Origin: Marinobacter salsuginis
Lineage (GTDB): Bacteria; Pseudomonadota; Gammaproteobacteria; Pseudomonadales; Oleiphilaceae
Assembly (NCBI RefSeq): GCF_009617755.1
Contig: NZ_BGZH01000002.1
Span: forward strand, 186,001 to 250,000
Direction: 5' to 3'
Length of the DNA stretch: 64,000 nt
This document shows positions 38,800 through 50,400 of the stretch, one piece after another; position 1 is the stretch's first letter; each line of letters opens with the position of its first letter. The notes under the pieces are model-generated. The model was not told the DNA's origin. It was given only the letters and a program-made list of their open reading frames with translations, and ran no database searches. The position numbers and the translations under genes are program-made.

Positions 38800-38907
38800 G
38801 GGAGTGGCAGGGTGTCTTTCCGGGAATGTCGGCGGCCATGGATGGCCGACGTCAAGCGCACATGGATGTGCTCGTAGCGGTTCCCGGAAAGACAGCCTGC
38901 CAGTCCC
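38800..38907 (+). repeat. Structured repeat with GTCAAGCG core, copy B
   Basis: Arms at 38805-38826 and 38881-38902 pair at 21 of 22 positions and extend to 38800 and 38907. Inside are a GGCCAT-GG-ATGGCC hairpin near 38834-38847 and the perfect palindrome GCACATGGATGTGC at 38858-38871, around the shared GTCAAGCG at 38851-38858. Stem sequences differ from copy A (34914-35021) while pairing is kept. It lies between liuA and liuB in the sense orientation. Confidence 0.75.
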
Positions 38908-38935
38908 GCCGCCCCGAACCTCGAGGCCCGAAACA

Positions 38936-40543
<1,608 letters not shown>

Positions 40544-40557
40544 TCGGGGAGACTGAC

Positions 40558-41364
40558 ATGACAGACAACGAATCCGCAGTTCTGCTCAGGCACCGTTCCG
40601 AAGGCATTGCCGAGGTGGTTCTCAACCGCCCCGACAAGCGCAACGCCTTTGACGACGTGATCATTCAGCAGTTGATCAGCACCCTCACCGAGGTGAACGC
40701 CGACGAAAGCGTGAAAGTGGTCATCCTGCGCTCCGAAGGCAAACACTTCTCCGCAGGGGCCGACCTTGGCTGGATGCGTCGCATGGCTGAGAACACCCGC
40801 CAGGAAAACCTCGACGATTCGCGGGAACTGGCGCGGCTGATGAACGTACTCAACCACCTGTCCAAGCCGGTTATTGGCCTGGTACAGGGTGCGGCCTTCG
40901 GTGGCGCGGTGGGCCTTGCCGCCTGCTGCGATATCGTGATCGCTACCGAGAAATCCAGCTTCTGTCTCAGCGAAGTGAAACTTGGCCTGATTCCGGCGGT
41001 GATCAGCCCCTACGTGGTGCGCGCCATCGGCGAGCGCCAGGCCCGGCGGTATTTCATCTCTGCCGAAGTGTTTACCGCAAAGCAAGCTCAGGAATACGGC
41101 CTTGTCCACATCGTCTGTGACGATGTCGAAGCCATGGAAGCCCGCTGCAACGAGATGCTCCAGCAACTGGCCATGAACGGGCCCGAAGCGATGAAAGCCG
41201 CCAAGGATCTGGTATTCGCCGTCAGCCACAAACCGATCAACGACGACGTGATTGACGACACCGCACACCGCATCGCGGATATCCGGGTGGGTGAAGAAGG
41301 GCAGGAAGGGCTCAGCGCCTTCCTGAACAAGCGCAAGGCCAACTGGGTTCCGGAGGAAGAATAA
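40558..41364 (+). CDS. liuC: Methylglutaconyl-CoA hydratase (enoyl-CoA hydratase family)
   Basis: A 268-residue crotonase-fold enzyme. It shows LNRPDKRNAFDDVIIQQL, the oxyanion loop region SEGKHFSAGADLGWMRRMA and GLVQGAAFGGAVGLAACCDIVIA. SEVKLGLIPAVISPYVVRAIG follows. The order between liuB and liuD indicates hydration of 3-methylglutaconyl-CoA to HMG-CoA. It starts 14 bases after liuB and ends 2 bases before liuD. Confidence 0.93.
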   Translation: MTDNESAVLLRHRSEGIAEVVLNRPDKRNAFDDVIIQQLISTLTEVNADESVKVVILRSEGKHFSAGADLGWMRRMAENTRQENLDDSRELARLMNVLNHLSKPVIGLVQGAAFGGAVGLAACCDIVIATEKSSFCLSEVKLGLIPAVISPYVVRAIGERQARRYFISAEVFTAKQAQEYGLVHIVCDDVEAMEARCNEMLQQLAMNGPEAMKAAKDLVFAVSHKPINDDVIDDTAHRIADIRVGEEGQEGLSAFLNKRKANWVPEEE

Positions 41365-41366
41365 CA

Positions 41367-43361
41367 ATGTTCAGCAAGATTCTGATCGCCAACCGGGGCG
41401 AAATCGCCTGCCGGATCATACAAACCGCCCACCGCATGGGCATTCGGGTCGTCGCCGTCTATTCCGACGCCGACGCCAATGCCCGGCACGTGGCCATGGC
41501 CGACGAAGCCTTCCACATCGGGCCCGCACCCAGCTCCGAGAGCTACCTGCGCGCCGAAAAGATCATCGAGATTGCCAAGAAGAGTGGTGCCCAGGCCGTT
41601 CACCCGGGCTACGGTTTCCTCTCGGAAAACACCGCGTTTGCCGAAGCCTGCGAAGCCAACAACATTGTCTTCATCGGCCCGCCCTCTTCAGCCATTGCCG
41701 CCATGGGCTCCAAGTCTGCAGCCAAGGCCATCATGGAAGAAGCCGGTGTTCCCCTGGTGCCCGGTTACCATGGCGATGACCAGTCCGTTGAAACCCTGCG
41801 GGCCGAAGCCGAGAAATGCGGCTTCCCGCTGCTGCTCAAGGCCGTTGCCGGCGGCGGTGGTAAAGGCATGCGCGTGGTCAACAGCATGGGCGAATTTGAC
41901 GATGCCCTGGCGGCCGCCAAGCGTGAAGCACAGAACGCCTTCGGCAACCCGGACATGCTCATCGAACGCTACCTGACCCAGCCGCGGCACGTGGAAATTC
42001 AGGTGTTCTGTGATCAGGACGGCAAGGGCGTGTTCCTGGCCGAGCGTGACTGCTCCGTGCAGCGCCGTCACCAGAAAGTCCTGGAAGAAGCCCCAGCCCC
42101 GGGCCTGAGCGAAGACACCCGCAAGGCCATGGGTGAAGCGGCCGTGCGCGCTGCCCAGGCCATCAACTATGTGGGTGCCGGCACCGTTGAATTCCTGTAC
42201 GACGTGGACGGTTCCTTCTTCTTCATGGAAATGAACACCCGCTTGCAGGTCGAGCACCCGGTTACCGAAATGGTCACCGGCCAGGATCTGGTGGAATGGC
42301 AGCTGAAAGTGGCCTGGGGCGAGCCCCTGCCGCTGGAACAGTCCCAGGTGAAAACCCGTGGTCATGCCCTCGAAGCGCGAATCTACGCCGAAGACCCGGA
42401 CCAGGACTTCCTGCCGGCCACCGGCAACCTGCGCTACCTGAGCACCCCGGACGAAAGCGCCCATGTGCGGGTGGATACCGGTGTGACCGAAGGCGACGAC
42501 ATCAGCATCCACTACGACCCCATGATCGCCAAACTGATCGTGTGGGACGAAACCCGCGACCAGGCAATCAACCGCATGGTCCAGGCCCTAGAGCACTACC
42601 GCATCGCCGGCGTGAAGACCAATATCCGGTTCCTGCACGCCCTGGCCGACGCCCAGCCGTTCCGGGAAGCCGACCTGACCACCGGCTTCATTGAGGATCA
42701 CCGGGAACTGCTGTTCCCGAAATCCAAGCTGGATACCCACAAGGCCCTGGTACTGGCCGCCGGTTTTGTTCTGGAACAGCGCAAATCCCGGGAAGTGGTC
42801 AGCACCGACCCCTGGTCGCCGTTCGGCCGCCAGAACAGCTGGCGCATGAACTCCGAGTTCGCCCAGCCATTGCAGCTGCAGGTGGGTGAAGAGATTCACG
42901 ACCTGAAGGTCCTGGAACGCGACGACCGCTATCAGGTGTTCGTGGGCGACAGCGTATACAACCTTACTGCCCGACTGGACGATGACTACCTGCAGGCCGT
43001 CATCAACGGCCACCGCATCAGCATCCACGGCAACCTGCACAACGACCAGCTGGTGCTGTTCTACGAAGGCGACACCTTCAACTGCACCGTGTACAAGGAA
43101 AGCTACGGCTTCGAGGAAATGGCCGGCGAAGGCAGCCTGGCCGCACCCATGAACGGCGCCATCGTGGCCGTGCAGGCCAAGGTGGGTGACAAGGTCACCG
43201 CCGGTCAGAGCCTGGTGATCATGGAAGCCATGAAGATGGAACACGCCATCAAGGCCCCGGCCGACGGCGTGGTTACCGACATCTTCTTCGCCGAAGGCGA
43301 CCAGGTGTCCGAAGGTGCCGAACTGATTGCCATTGAAGTAGATGAAGAGGAGGCAGGCTGA
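41367..43361 (+). CDS. liuD: 3-Methylcrotonyl-CoA carboxylase, biotin-carrying subunit
   Basis: A 664-residue alpha subunit with biotin carboxylase domains ([17 protein letters not shown] at the start, the ATP-grasp glycine loop [14 protein letters not shown], then [16 protein letters not shown]). A linker follows, then a C-terminal biotinyl domain with K623 in [10 protein letters not shown]. It carboxylates its own biotin with bicarbonate and ATP. The final bases overlap the next start (TGATGG). Length is normal for MccA/LiuD. Confidence 0.95.
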   Translation: MFSKILIANRGEIACRIIQTAHRMGIRVVAVYSDADANARHVAMADEAFHIGPAPSSESYLRAEKIIEIAKKSGAQAVHPGYGFLSENTAFAEACEANNIVFIGPPSSAIAAMGSKSAAKAIMEEAGVPLVPGYHGDDQSVETLRAEAEKCGFPLLLKAVAGGGGKGMRVVNSMGEFDDALAAAKREAQNAFGNPDMLIERYLTQPRHVEIQVFCDQDGKGVFLAERDCSVQRRHQKVLEEAPAPGLSEDTRKAMGEAAVRAAQAINYVGAGTVEFLYDVDGSFFFMEMNTRLQVEHPVTEMVTGQDLVEWQLKVAWGEPLPLEQSQVKTRGHALEARIYAEDPDQDFLPATGNLRYLSTPDESAHVRVDTGVTEGDDISIHYDPMIAKLIVWDETRDQAINRMVQALEHYRIAGVKTNIRFLHALADAQPFREADLTTGFIEDHRELLFPKSKLDTHKALVLAAGFVLEQRKSREVVSTDPWSPFGRQNSWRMNSEFAQPLQLQVGEEIHDLKVLERDDRYQVFVGDSVYNLTARLDDDYLQAVINGHRISIHGNLHNDQLVLFYEGDTFNCTVYKESYGFEEMAGEGSLAAPMNGAIVAVQAKVGDKVTAGQSLVIMEAMKMEHAIKAPADGVVTDIFFAEGDQVSEGAELIAIEVDEEEAG

Positions 43362-44266
43362 TGGCCTTTCCCAAACAGGTTCGCCTGGTTGAGATGAGCC
43401 CCAGGGACGGACTCCAGAACGAGCCCGGCCCGGTGATCGCCACCGCCATCAAAACCGGGCTGATCGACCGCCTGGCAGACAGCGGCCTGAGCCACATCGA
43501 GGCCGCCAGCTTCGTGTCCCCTAAATGGGTGCCACAGATGGGCGATGCCGCCGAAGTAATGGCCAGCATCAACCGCAAGGCCGGCGTTCGCTACTCTGCC
43601 CTGACCCCGAACCTGAAAGGGTTCGAAGGCGCACTGGCGGCGAAGGCCGACGAGGTCGCCGTTTTCGGCGCCGCGTCCGAATCCTTCACCAAAAAGAACA
43701 TCAACTGCACCATCGCCGAAAGCCTTGAGCGCTTCGCCCCGGTGGTGGAAGAAGCCCGCAAACACGGCATCCCCGTGCGCGGTTACGTTTCCACCGTGAT
43801 GGGTTGCCCGTACGAAGGCGACATTGCACCCGAGCAGGTGGCCACCGTGGCCAAAGCCCTTTACGACATGGGCTGCCACGAAATCTCCCTGGGCGACACC
43901 ATCGGCGTCGGCACGCCGCTGAAAGCCAAACGCATGCTCGAAGCCGTCGCCGCCCACGTACCCATGGAAAAACTGGCCGCCCACTTCCACGACACCTACG
44001 GCCAAGCGCTGGCCAACCTCTACGCGGTGCTCGAAGAAGGTGTATCAGTGATCGATGCCTCCGTCGCTGGCCTCGGCGGCTGCCCCTATGCCAAAGGCGC
44101 ATCGGGCAACGTCGCTACCGAAGACGTGCTATACCTGCTGAACGGTCTGGGCATCGAAACGGGTGTCGATCTGGACAAACTGGTCGCCACCGGCGACTGG
44201 ATCTGCGGCCAACTGAACCGCCACAACGGTTCCAAGGTCGGCCAGGCACTGGGCGGTAACTGTTAA
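43361..44266 (+). CDS. liuE: Hydroxymethylglutaryl-CoA lyase
   Basis: A 301-residue TIM-barrel lyase that splits HMG-CoA into acetoacetate and acetyl-CoA, the last step of the leucine pathway. Seen motifs are [16 protein letters not shown] (catalytic Arg-Asp), [29 protein letters not shown], the metal histidines in [12 protein letters not shown] and the signature [20 protein letters not shown] with the catalytic cysteine. It overlaps the liuD stop by one base. Confidence 0.95.
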   Translation: MAFPKQVRLVEMSPRDGLQNEPGPVIATAIKTGLIDRLADSGLSHIEAASFVSPKWVPQMGDAAEVMASINRKAGVRYSALTPNLKGFEGALAAKADEVAVFGAASESFTKKNINCTIAESLERFAPVVEEARKHGIPVRGYVSTVMGCPYEGDIAPEQVATVAKALYDMGCHEISLGDTIGVGTPLKAKRMLEAVAAHVPMEKLAAHFHDTYGQALANLYAVLEEGVSVIDASVAGLGGCPYAKGASGNVATEDVLYLLNGLGIETGVDLDKLVATGDWICGQLNRHNGSKVGQALGGNC

Positions 44267-44280
44267 AACCAGGAGTAGTC

Positions 44281-44856
44281 ATGAGCAACAAGAATGTGGT
44301 CGCACTGGATCTGCCAATTCCCGAGATCAGCGACATGCCGGAAGACACCCAGAAGTACTTCCAGATCTGCCAGGAAAAGCTGGGCATGATCCCGAACGTA
44401 CTCACCGCCTACAGCCAGAACCTCAAACAGCTTGAGGGCTTCACCCGCCTGTACAACGAGCTTATGCTCGGCGAAGGTGAACTCTCCAAACTGGAGCGGG
44501 AAATGGTTGCCGTGGTGGTCTCCTCCGAGAACAAATGCTTCTACTGCCTGGTCGCCCACGGCGCCGCCGTACGCGTCCTGAGCGGTGATCCCCAGTTGGG
44601 TGAGCACATGGTGATGAACTACCGCAGCGCCAAACTCGACAAGCGCCAGCGGGCCATGCTGGATTTTGCGTCGCACCTGACCCGCTCGCCGGCCACTGTT
44701 ACCGAGGACGACATCCAGGCCCTGCGGGATGCCGGACTCAGCGACCGGGGCATCTGGGATCTCAGTAACCTGATCGGTTTCTACAACATGTCCAACCGCG
44801 TAGCGATTGCCAGCGATATGCAACCTAACCCCGAATATCACAGTCAGAGTCGCTAG
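44281..44856 (+). CDS. AhpD-like peroxidase-related protein
   Basis: A 191-residue protein of the carboxymuconolactone decarboxylase/AhpD fold, in the group usually annotated as uncharacterised peroxidase-related enzymes. The redox pair is C86 and C89 with H93 in [12 protein letters not shown]. The N-terminal [14 protein letters not shown] and the later [11 protein letters not shown] are shared by this group. It starts 14 bases after liuE and so belongs to the liu operon, perhaps protecting against oxidants made by the flavoenzymes; that role is inferred. Confidence 0.88.
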   Translation: MSNKNVVALDLPIPEISDMPEDTQKYFQICQEKLGMIPNVLTAYSQNLKQLEGFTRLYNELMLGEGELSKLEREMVAVVVSSENKCFYCLVAHGAAVRVLSGDPQLGEHMVMNYRSAKLDKRQRAMLDFASHLTRSPATVTEDDIQALRDAGLSDRGIWDLSNLIGFYNMSNRVAIASDMQPNPEYHSQSR

Positions 44857-44908
44857 CAGGTACACCACCCTGCTCGCCCTCGAATACAAAAACAATGGAG
44901 GCAGAGAT

Positions 44909-46597
44909 ATGAGCAAGACTCTACCAAGCTATACCAGCGGAACCGCGGAAGTGCCCCTGCTTGGCATGACCATCGGTGAAATGCTCGACCGCACCGCCGA
45001 GAAGTACCCCGACAACGAAGCCCTGGTGTGCCTGCACCAGGACATTCGCTGGACCTACAAAGAGTTTGTTGAAAAGGTCGACGAGGCCGCCCGCGCCTTC
45101 ATGGCCATCGGCGTAAAACGTGGCGACCGCGTGGGCATCTGGTCCCCCAACCGCTACGAGTGGACCGTTACCCAGTTCGCCACTGCCAAAGTCGGCGCCA
45201 TCCTGGTGAACATCAACCCGGCCTACGGTGTGCACGAACTGCAATACGCCCTGAACCTGGCCGGCATCACTACCCTGGTAACAGCAGACAGTTTCAAGGC
45301 CTCCAATTACCGGGAAATGATCTACGAGCTGGCACCGGAGCTGAAGCGTAGCGCTCCTGGCAAGCTCAAGGCCGACCACGTTCCGGAACTGCGTGCCGTG
45401 ATCAATGTGCACGAAGACAAACACGATGGCATGTGGACCTGGGAGGAATTCCTCGGCTTCTCAAGCGACGTATCCCAGGACGATCTGGTGAAGCGCCAGG
45501 GCGAACTGCAGTTCGATGATCCCATCAATATCCAGTTCACCTCCGGCACCACCGGTAACCCGAAAGGCGCCACCCTCACCCACCACAACATCCTCAACAA
45601 CGGGTACTTTGTGGGCGAGAGCCAGCTGCTGACCGAAAAAGACCGCCTGGTGATTCCGGTGCCGCTGTACCACTGCTTCGGCATGGTCATGGGCAACCTG
45701 GGCTGCATCACCCACGGCTCCACCATGATTTACCCGGGCGAAGGCTTCGAGCCCAAGTCCGTGTTGCAGGCTGTGCATCAGGAGAAGGCTACCGCCCTGT
45801 ATGGCGTGCCCACCATGTTCATCGCCGAACTGGCAGAGCCGGAGTTCGAGACCTACGATCTCTCCACCCTGCGCACCGGCATCATGGCCGGCTCCATCTG
45901 CCCGGCCGAGGTGATGAAGAAGGTCAACGGCAAGATGAACATGAAAGAGGTTCAGATTGCCTACGGCATGACCGAAACCAGCCCGGTTTCCACCCAGACC
46001 AGCTCCCTCGACCCGTTCGAGAAGCAGGTCACCACCGTGGGCCGCACCCAGCCGCACCTGGAAACCAAGATTGTGGATCCGGGCACCGGCAACGTGGTCC
46101 CGCGCGGTGAGATCGGTGAGCTGTGCACCCGTGGCTACAGCGTGATGCTGAAGTACTGGAACAACGAAGAGAAAACCCGCGAAGCCATCGACGATGCCGG
46201 CTGGATGCACACCGGCGACCTGGCCACCATGGACGAAGAGGGCTATATCCAGATCGTTGGCCGCATCAAGGACATGGTCATCCGCGGTGGTGAGAACATC
46301 TACCCTAAAGAAATCGAAGAGTTCCTCTACACCCATCCGGCCATCGAAGAAGTGCAGGTAACCGGCATTCCCGATGACAAATACGGCGAAGAGCTGATTG
46401 CCTGGGTGAAGCTGGCACCGGAAGCGGCGCCCGTCACCGCAGAGGACCTGCAGGCCTTCTGCAAAGGCAAGATTGCCCACTTCAAGATCCCCAAGAACTA
46501 CAAGTTCGTGGACGAATTCCCGATGACCGTCACCGGGAAGATCCAGAAGTTCAAGATGCGCGAGATCTCGATCGAGGAAATGGGACTGAAGAAATAA
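44909..46597 (+). CDS. AMP-binding acyl-CoA synthetase
   Basis: A 562-residue acyl-CoA ligase. The ATP loop reads [20 protein letters not shown], followed by [11 protein letters not shown], and then the hinge and C-terminal motifs [39 protein letters not shown] and the catalytic lysine in [11 protein letters not shown]. The family includes FadD35-like and acetoacetate or medium-chain ligases. At the end of a liu operon it may activate acetoacetate or a branched-chain acid. ATG at 44909 follows GGAGG; the longer frame from 44807 overlaps the AhpD-like gene. Confidence 0.92.
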   Translation: MSKTLPSYTSGTAEVPLLGMTIGEMLDRTAEKYPDNEALVCLHQDIRWTYKEFVEKVDEAARAFMAIGVKRGDRVGIWSPNRYEWTVTQFATAKVGAILVNINPAYGVHELQYALNLAGITTLVTADSFKASNYREMIYELAPELKRSAPGKLKADHVPELRAVINVHEDKHDGMWTWEEFLGFSSDVSQDDLVKRQGELQFDDPINIQFTSGTTGNPKGATLTHHNILNNGYFVGESQLLTEKDRLVIPVPLYHCFGMVMGNLGCITHGSTMIYPGEGFEPKSVLQAVHQEKATALYGVPTMFIAELAEPEFETYDLSTLRTGIMAGSICPAEVMKKVNGKMNMKEVQIAYGMTETSPVSTQTSSLDPFEKQVTTVGRTQPHLETKIVDPGTGNVVPRGEIGELCTRGYSVMLKYWNNEEKTREAIDDAGWMHTGDLATMDEEGYIQIVGRIKDMVIRGGENIYPKEIEEFLYTHPAIEEVQVTGIPDDKYGEELIAWVKLAPEAAPVTAEDLQAFCKGKIAHFKIPKNYKFVDEFPMTVTGKIQKFKMREISIEEMGLKK

Positions 46598-46626
46598 TCA
46601 GCCTTTCTTCCAGGTTGAATTCACAG

Positions 46627-46651
46627 ACCCCGGCTCCGCGCCGGGGTTTGT
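46627..46651 (+). terminator. Intrinsic terminator of the liu operon
   Basis: ACCCCGGC at 46627-46634 pairs with GCCGGGGT at 46640-46647 around a five-base loop, followed by TTGTTGTT. The T-run is broken, so termination may be partial. It lies 30 bases after the last liu-island gene. Confidence 0.75.
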
Positions 46652-46749
46652 TGTTAACAGCACCAGCAAAAGCGGGCCGAATCCGTGCTTGTCAGCGCTC
46701 CATCGCCATGCTTCACTTCTCTGATTAGCATGCAACCGGAGACGCCTCT

Positions 46750-47436
46750 ATGCCCATACCCGCTACCGACTTCCCGAAGACACAAACCAGCATCCAGCGT
46801 TTCTGGTTGTTATTGTTTGCCACTGTGCTGCTGGGCGGGTGTTCCACGGTGTACTACAAAACCATGGAAAAATTCGGGTATGAAAAGCGGGACATACTGG
46901 TAGATCGGGTCGAAGATGCCCGGGACAGCCAGAACGACGCCCAGGAAACCTTCCGTTCTTCGCTTGAGCGTTTCCAGAGTGTGGTGGACACGCCTGACAC
47001 CGAGCTCAAGGAACAATATGCCGAAATCAGCGATGCCTACGAAGACAGCCTGGCGAGTGCCGAAGAGGTTAGAGACCGAATCGACAAGGTGGAAGAAGTC
47101 GCCGAGGACCTGTTTGATGAATGGGAAGACGAGCTCAGCCTCTACGAGAGCGCCTCACTGCGCCGCAGCAGTGAGCAACAACTGAAGGATACCCGTGTTC
47201 AGTACAGCCAGCTGATCAGCCGAATGCACGATGCCGAGGATCGTATGGAGCCGGTGTTACAGGCATTTGAAGACCAGGTGCTGTATCTTAAACACAACCT
47301 GAACGCCCAGGCGATCGGCTCACTGGAAAACGAACTGGTGAGTATCCGGCAGGATGTGGATTACCTGATTCGCAATATGGAACAGTCAATCGCGGAGTCT
47401 GAAGCCTTTATCCAACGCTTTCGTCAGGGCGGATAA
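46750..47436 (+). CDS. DUF2959-family lipoprotein
   Basis: A 228-residue predicted lipoprotein. The signal peptide ends in the lipobox LLGGC with C31. The mature part is almost entirely alpha-helical and charged, with long coiled-coil stretches (RDSQNDAQETFRSSLERFQS, EEVRDRIDKVEEVAEDL), as in DUF2959 proteins. YYKTMEKFGYEKRDILVDRV just after the lipobox is the family mark. Function is unknown. It is followed after 21 bases by the 661-residue unknown gene, so the two may work together in the envelope. Confidence 0.87.
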   Translation: MPIPATDFPKTQTSIQRFWLLLFATVLLGGCSTVYYKTMEKFGYEKRDILVDRVEDARDSQNDAQETFRSSLERFQSVVDTPDTELKEQYAEISDAYEDSLASAEEVRDRIDKVEEVAEDLFDEWEDELSLYESASLRRSSEQQLKDTRVQYSQLISRMHDAEDRMEPVLQAFEDQVLYLKHNLNAQAIGSLENELVSIRQDVDYLIRNMEQSIAESEAFIQRFRQGG

Positions 47437-47457
47437 AACCGCAAGGGAGCCAACGCT

Positions 47458-49443
47458 ATGGAGCGCCAAGACCCAGATCCTGCGCTCAAGCCGGCACTGA
47501 TGCAGTTTGATATGGCGCTGGCAGAGTTTGCCCGCGCCCGCCGCGCCGATCCGAAGGCGTCCAGTCTTGGCGTACTGGAGCGTTCCAGACTGCTGATGAC
47601 CCTGCCCGGCGGGTTCGACGCCCTGTACCGCAGGGTTCGCTCACTGGAATCCGCCGGTATTTTCGGAACCAGTGACTGGGCCCGGCCAGCCCTGTTGCAA
47701 CCCGCCCTGGCAAAACATTCGCTTCGGGCGGCCGGTGCGGTCACCACCATCGTCGAGGCGCTCAGCGAGCTGCGCATGCTGGCCGTTACCCGGGGCGACT
47801 ATTTCCATCCCGGTATCTCTGCGGAGCAGGCGAGGCACTTCCTCACCCAGGTGATGGCCCTGAACCTGGATCTGCTGTCTGGCCAACTCACCGAAGCCGA
47901 TCGGGAACGTCCGAAGCAACTCGGCACCATCGTCCTCGAACTCTATCGCTATCTGGTCTCTCACCTCGGCTACGAGAGCCTGCTGGACAGCCTGGTGGCT
48001 GAAGTGTGGCGATTGCTGGACCAGGGGCCAGTGCAAGTGGACAGCATCTGCGAGATGATCGGGCAGATTGCCAAGTGCCTGTATGACCCCGAGATGAAAA
48101 CCCGGGGGAGTTCCGACGCCACCCGGCTGGTGAGAGCACTGTTTGCCCCTACCCCCGCCAGTGCGGAGGACCCGGGCCTTGCGGTTTACGAGCAACGCCT
48201 GAAAGATATGGATGACCTGGCGCTGTCCTCCGAAGCCAGCAGTTTTGCCCGCAGCATGTTCGATACAGGCCTGGCCTCCCCCTACCATGCCGTGATGCTC
48301 AGGTTTCTCCGCGATACCGGCCAGGACGAACTGATCCCCAACACCCTGGGCCTGACCATGACCGGCCTGGACGATCTCTACTGCTACACCGAACTGGTCC
48401 ATGCACTGATTGACGAGGCCATTTACCCGGAAACCTGCCAGGCCGTGTATGGCCTGACCATGATGCTGGAGCGCGGGTCGCTGTTTACCCCCTCCGTGGC
48501 CCAGGCGTTATGGCGGCAAATCAAGCTCCAGCCGTCTGCCGAAACCAACCAGGCCCTGGCAGAGACATTCGGCGATGCGCGGCCGCCGCGGGTTTTCCTG
48601 CTCGCCGGTGTTATCAATCTTCTGGGACAGCCACTGGGTGTTGGCCAGGGCAACAACCCCACCTGCCAGTCTGCCATTGGCCTTTCCATGTGGGCATCGA
48701 ACGAGGCGGATTACCTGCTGCAGGTTCTGGCCTGGGCGGCTCGGGACAATGAGGTACTCAGTCGATTCGAGGGCCAGGAGGTATCATCCCGGGATCTGGA
48801 GCCGGGGCTTGTCAAAGGAACGCCCGTGGATGTCGACCCGGTTTCGCTGGTTCTCATCCCCCATCTGGACCGCCTTTACGGCGAAATGTGGCGCCGCTGT
48901 GAGAACCGGGATGAGGATGCCCACCGCTGGATCAACCCGGAATTCTACGGCTGGTGGGTGAGCCATGGTTTCCGCGCGGTCACCGATGTAAAAACCGGTG
49001 AGGTGCACGACTATGAAGGTTTTATCCGGCATTTTTACGCCAGTTATCACCCTTTCTACAACGGCAACATCCCGGTGATTCACGCCCAGCCCGCCGGCAT
49101 TGCTGTTACCGACAGCGCCGCCCGATTCGTCGGCCGCCACGCCATTAACATACTGCGGGTTGCCCTGAGCCCAAAAAACGAAATGCGGGTCTATTTCTTC
49201 AACCCAAACAACGACAGCGGCCAGAACTGGGGCCAGGGCATTACCTGCTCAACCCACGGCAACGGCGAATTTCGAGGCGAAGCTTCCCTGCCTATTGCCG
49301 AGTTCACCTCCCGCCTCTATGCCTTCCACTTCGACCCCCTGGAGCTTGGCGACCTTTCGGCCATACCGGATGAGGAAGTCGCCCGCGTTATGGACCTTGG
49401 CTATACCAGCTGGGCAGCGCCCACCGACGGGTCCCCGGGCTAG
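47458..49443 (+). CDS. Protein of unknown function with a possible cysteine-hydrolase triad
   Basis: A 661-residue protein that I do not recognise. It has no signal peptide and no membrane helix. Residues 1-370 look helical. Then come GQGNNPTCQSAIGLSMWA with C403, VGRHAINILRVAL with H561, and RVYFFNPNNDSGQNWGQG with N582-N585. A Cys after a Gln/Asn-rich turn at a helix start, a later His on a strand and an Asn/Asp on the next strand is the order of papain- and transglutaminase-like folds. That reading is an inference. It lies 21 bases after the DUF2959 lipoprotein gene. Confidence 0.75.
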   Translation: MERQDPDPALKPALMQFDMALAEFARARRADPKASSLGVLERSRLLMTLPGGFDALYRRVRSLESAGIFGTSDWARPALLQPALAKHSLRAAGAVTTIVEALSELRMLAVTRGDYFHPGISAEQARHFLTQVMALNLDLLSGQLTEADRERPKQLGTIVLELYRYLVSHLGYESLLDSLVAEVWRLLDQGPVQVDSICEMIGQIAKCLYDPEMKTRGSSDATRLVRALFAPTPASAEDPGLAVYEQRLKDMDDLALSSEASSFARSMFDTGLASPYHAVMLRFLRDTGQDELIPNTLGLTMTGLDDLYCYTELVHALIDEAIYPETCQAVYGLTMMLERGSLFTPSVAQALWRQIKLQPSAETNQALAETFGDARPPRVFLLAGVINLLGQPLGVGQGNNPTCQSAIGLSMWASNEADYLLQVLAWAARDNEVLSRFEGQEVSSRDLEPGLVKGTPVDVDPVSLVLIPHLDRLYGEMWRRCENRDEDAHRWINPEFYGWWVSHGFRAVTDVKTGEVHDYEGFIRHFYASYHPFYNGNIPVIHAQPAGIAVTDSAARFVGRHAINILRVALSPKNEMRVYFFNPNNDSGQNWGQGITCSTHGNGEFRGEASLPIAEFTSRLYAFHFDPLELGDLSAIPDEEVARVMDLGYTSWAAPTDGSPG

Positions 49444-49461
49444 CCCCTGAAGCGGCGCAGC

Positions 49462-50370
49462 CTAGTAGCTCTCAGTCTTACCTGTAACCGGCGAGTAGGG
49501 TTCGCCTTCCTCGTCCTGAAGCTGGTAGTCATAGGCGGCCTGCAGGCCGGTATCCTCTTCAGTCTCCTCCTCCGGCTCATACTCGAGATACCGCGGATAG
49601 AAGGGAGACAGCATGGCCACAACGATGCCGATAGAGCAGAACATGGCAAAGGCATCGGCGTAACCCACGCTGCCGACCAGAAGACCAACCACTGGCGAGC
49701 CAGCCGCCTGGCCCAGGGATACGGCGATAAATGGCAGCACCGGCCCCATGGACAGCCGCCCCGGCAACAGGCGAATGCCGGTCATCAGATACAGGCCGGT
49801 CAGACTCATATAGGCCAGGCCAAAAACCAGTGCGGAAAACGCCGAAATCACCAGGTTGTCCGGGCTGGCTGCCAGCAACGCCAGGCTCACAGCCAATGTC
49901 ATCAACATCAGGGCCTGGGTAACCGGCGGATTGTTCCGGTCTGCCAGATCGGCCACCACCGCACCGCCCAGACCTGCGAAGCCAACACCCAACCACAGCC
50001 AGCCGGTGGCATCGGAGGGCATGGATCCGAGGTTAACGACAAGGTCCGGCGCGAAAATCCAGAAGGCGGCAGACACAAACCCCATCATGAAGGCGAACAA
50101 AGAGAGCCGGAGCAGTCGCCACCACTGATCCGCACTGATTGGCTGCACGGGCGCCGCATTGGCGGGAACCACACGTGAAACCGAGGGAATGAAGAACCAG
50201 GTGGCAATCACGCCAATAACCGCCAGCACCGCAAAGAACGCGTAGGCATAGCGCCAGGCACCGGCCAGGAAAAGAATGGTTGGTACAGCGACCATGACAC
50301 CCACACTCGTGCCCGCGTTCATTACCGAGCTGACCCGGCCGTGGAGGGAGCGTCTGACCAGCGCCTGCAT
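49462..50370 (-). pseudogene. MFS transporter lacking its N-terminal third
   Basis: An open frame of 302 residues matches the latter two thirds of a major facilitator transporter. It has about eight hydrophobic segments, from VMVAVPTILFLAGAWRYAYAF onward, and then an acidic tail. Full proteins have about 400 residues and twelve helices. Upstream of the ATG at 50370 the frame continues only as NRSHCTLTAAMQ to a stop at 50401-50403, which is also the stop codon of the osmoprotectant permease. No ribosome site is visible. A deletion that joined the two genes is the simplest explanation. Confidence 0.7.
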
Positions 50371-50400
50371 GGCGGCGGTGAGCGTACAGTGCGAACGGTT

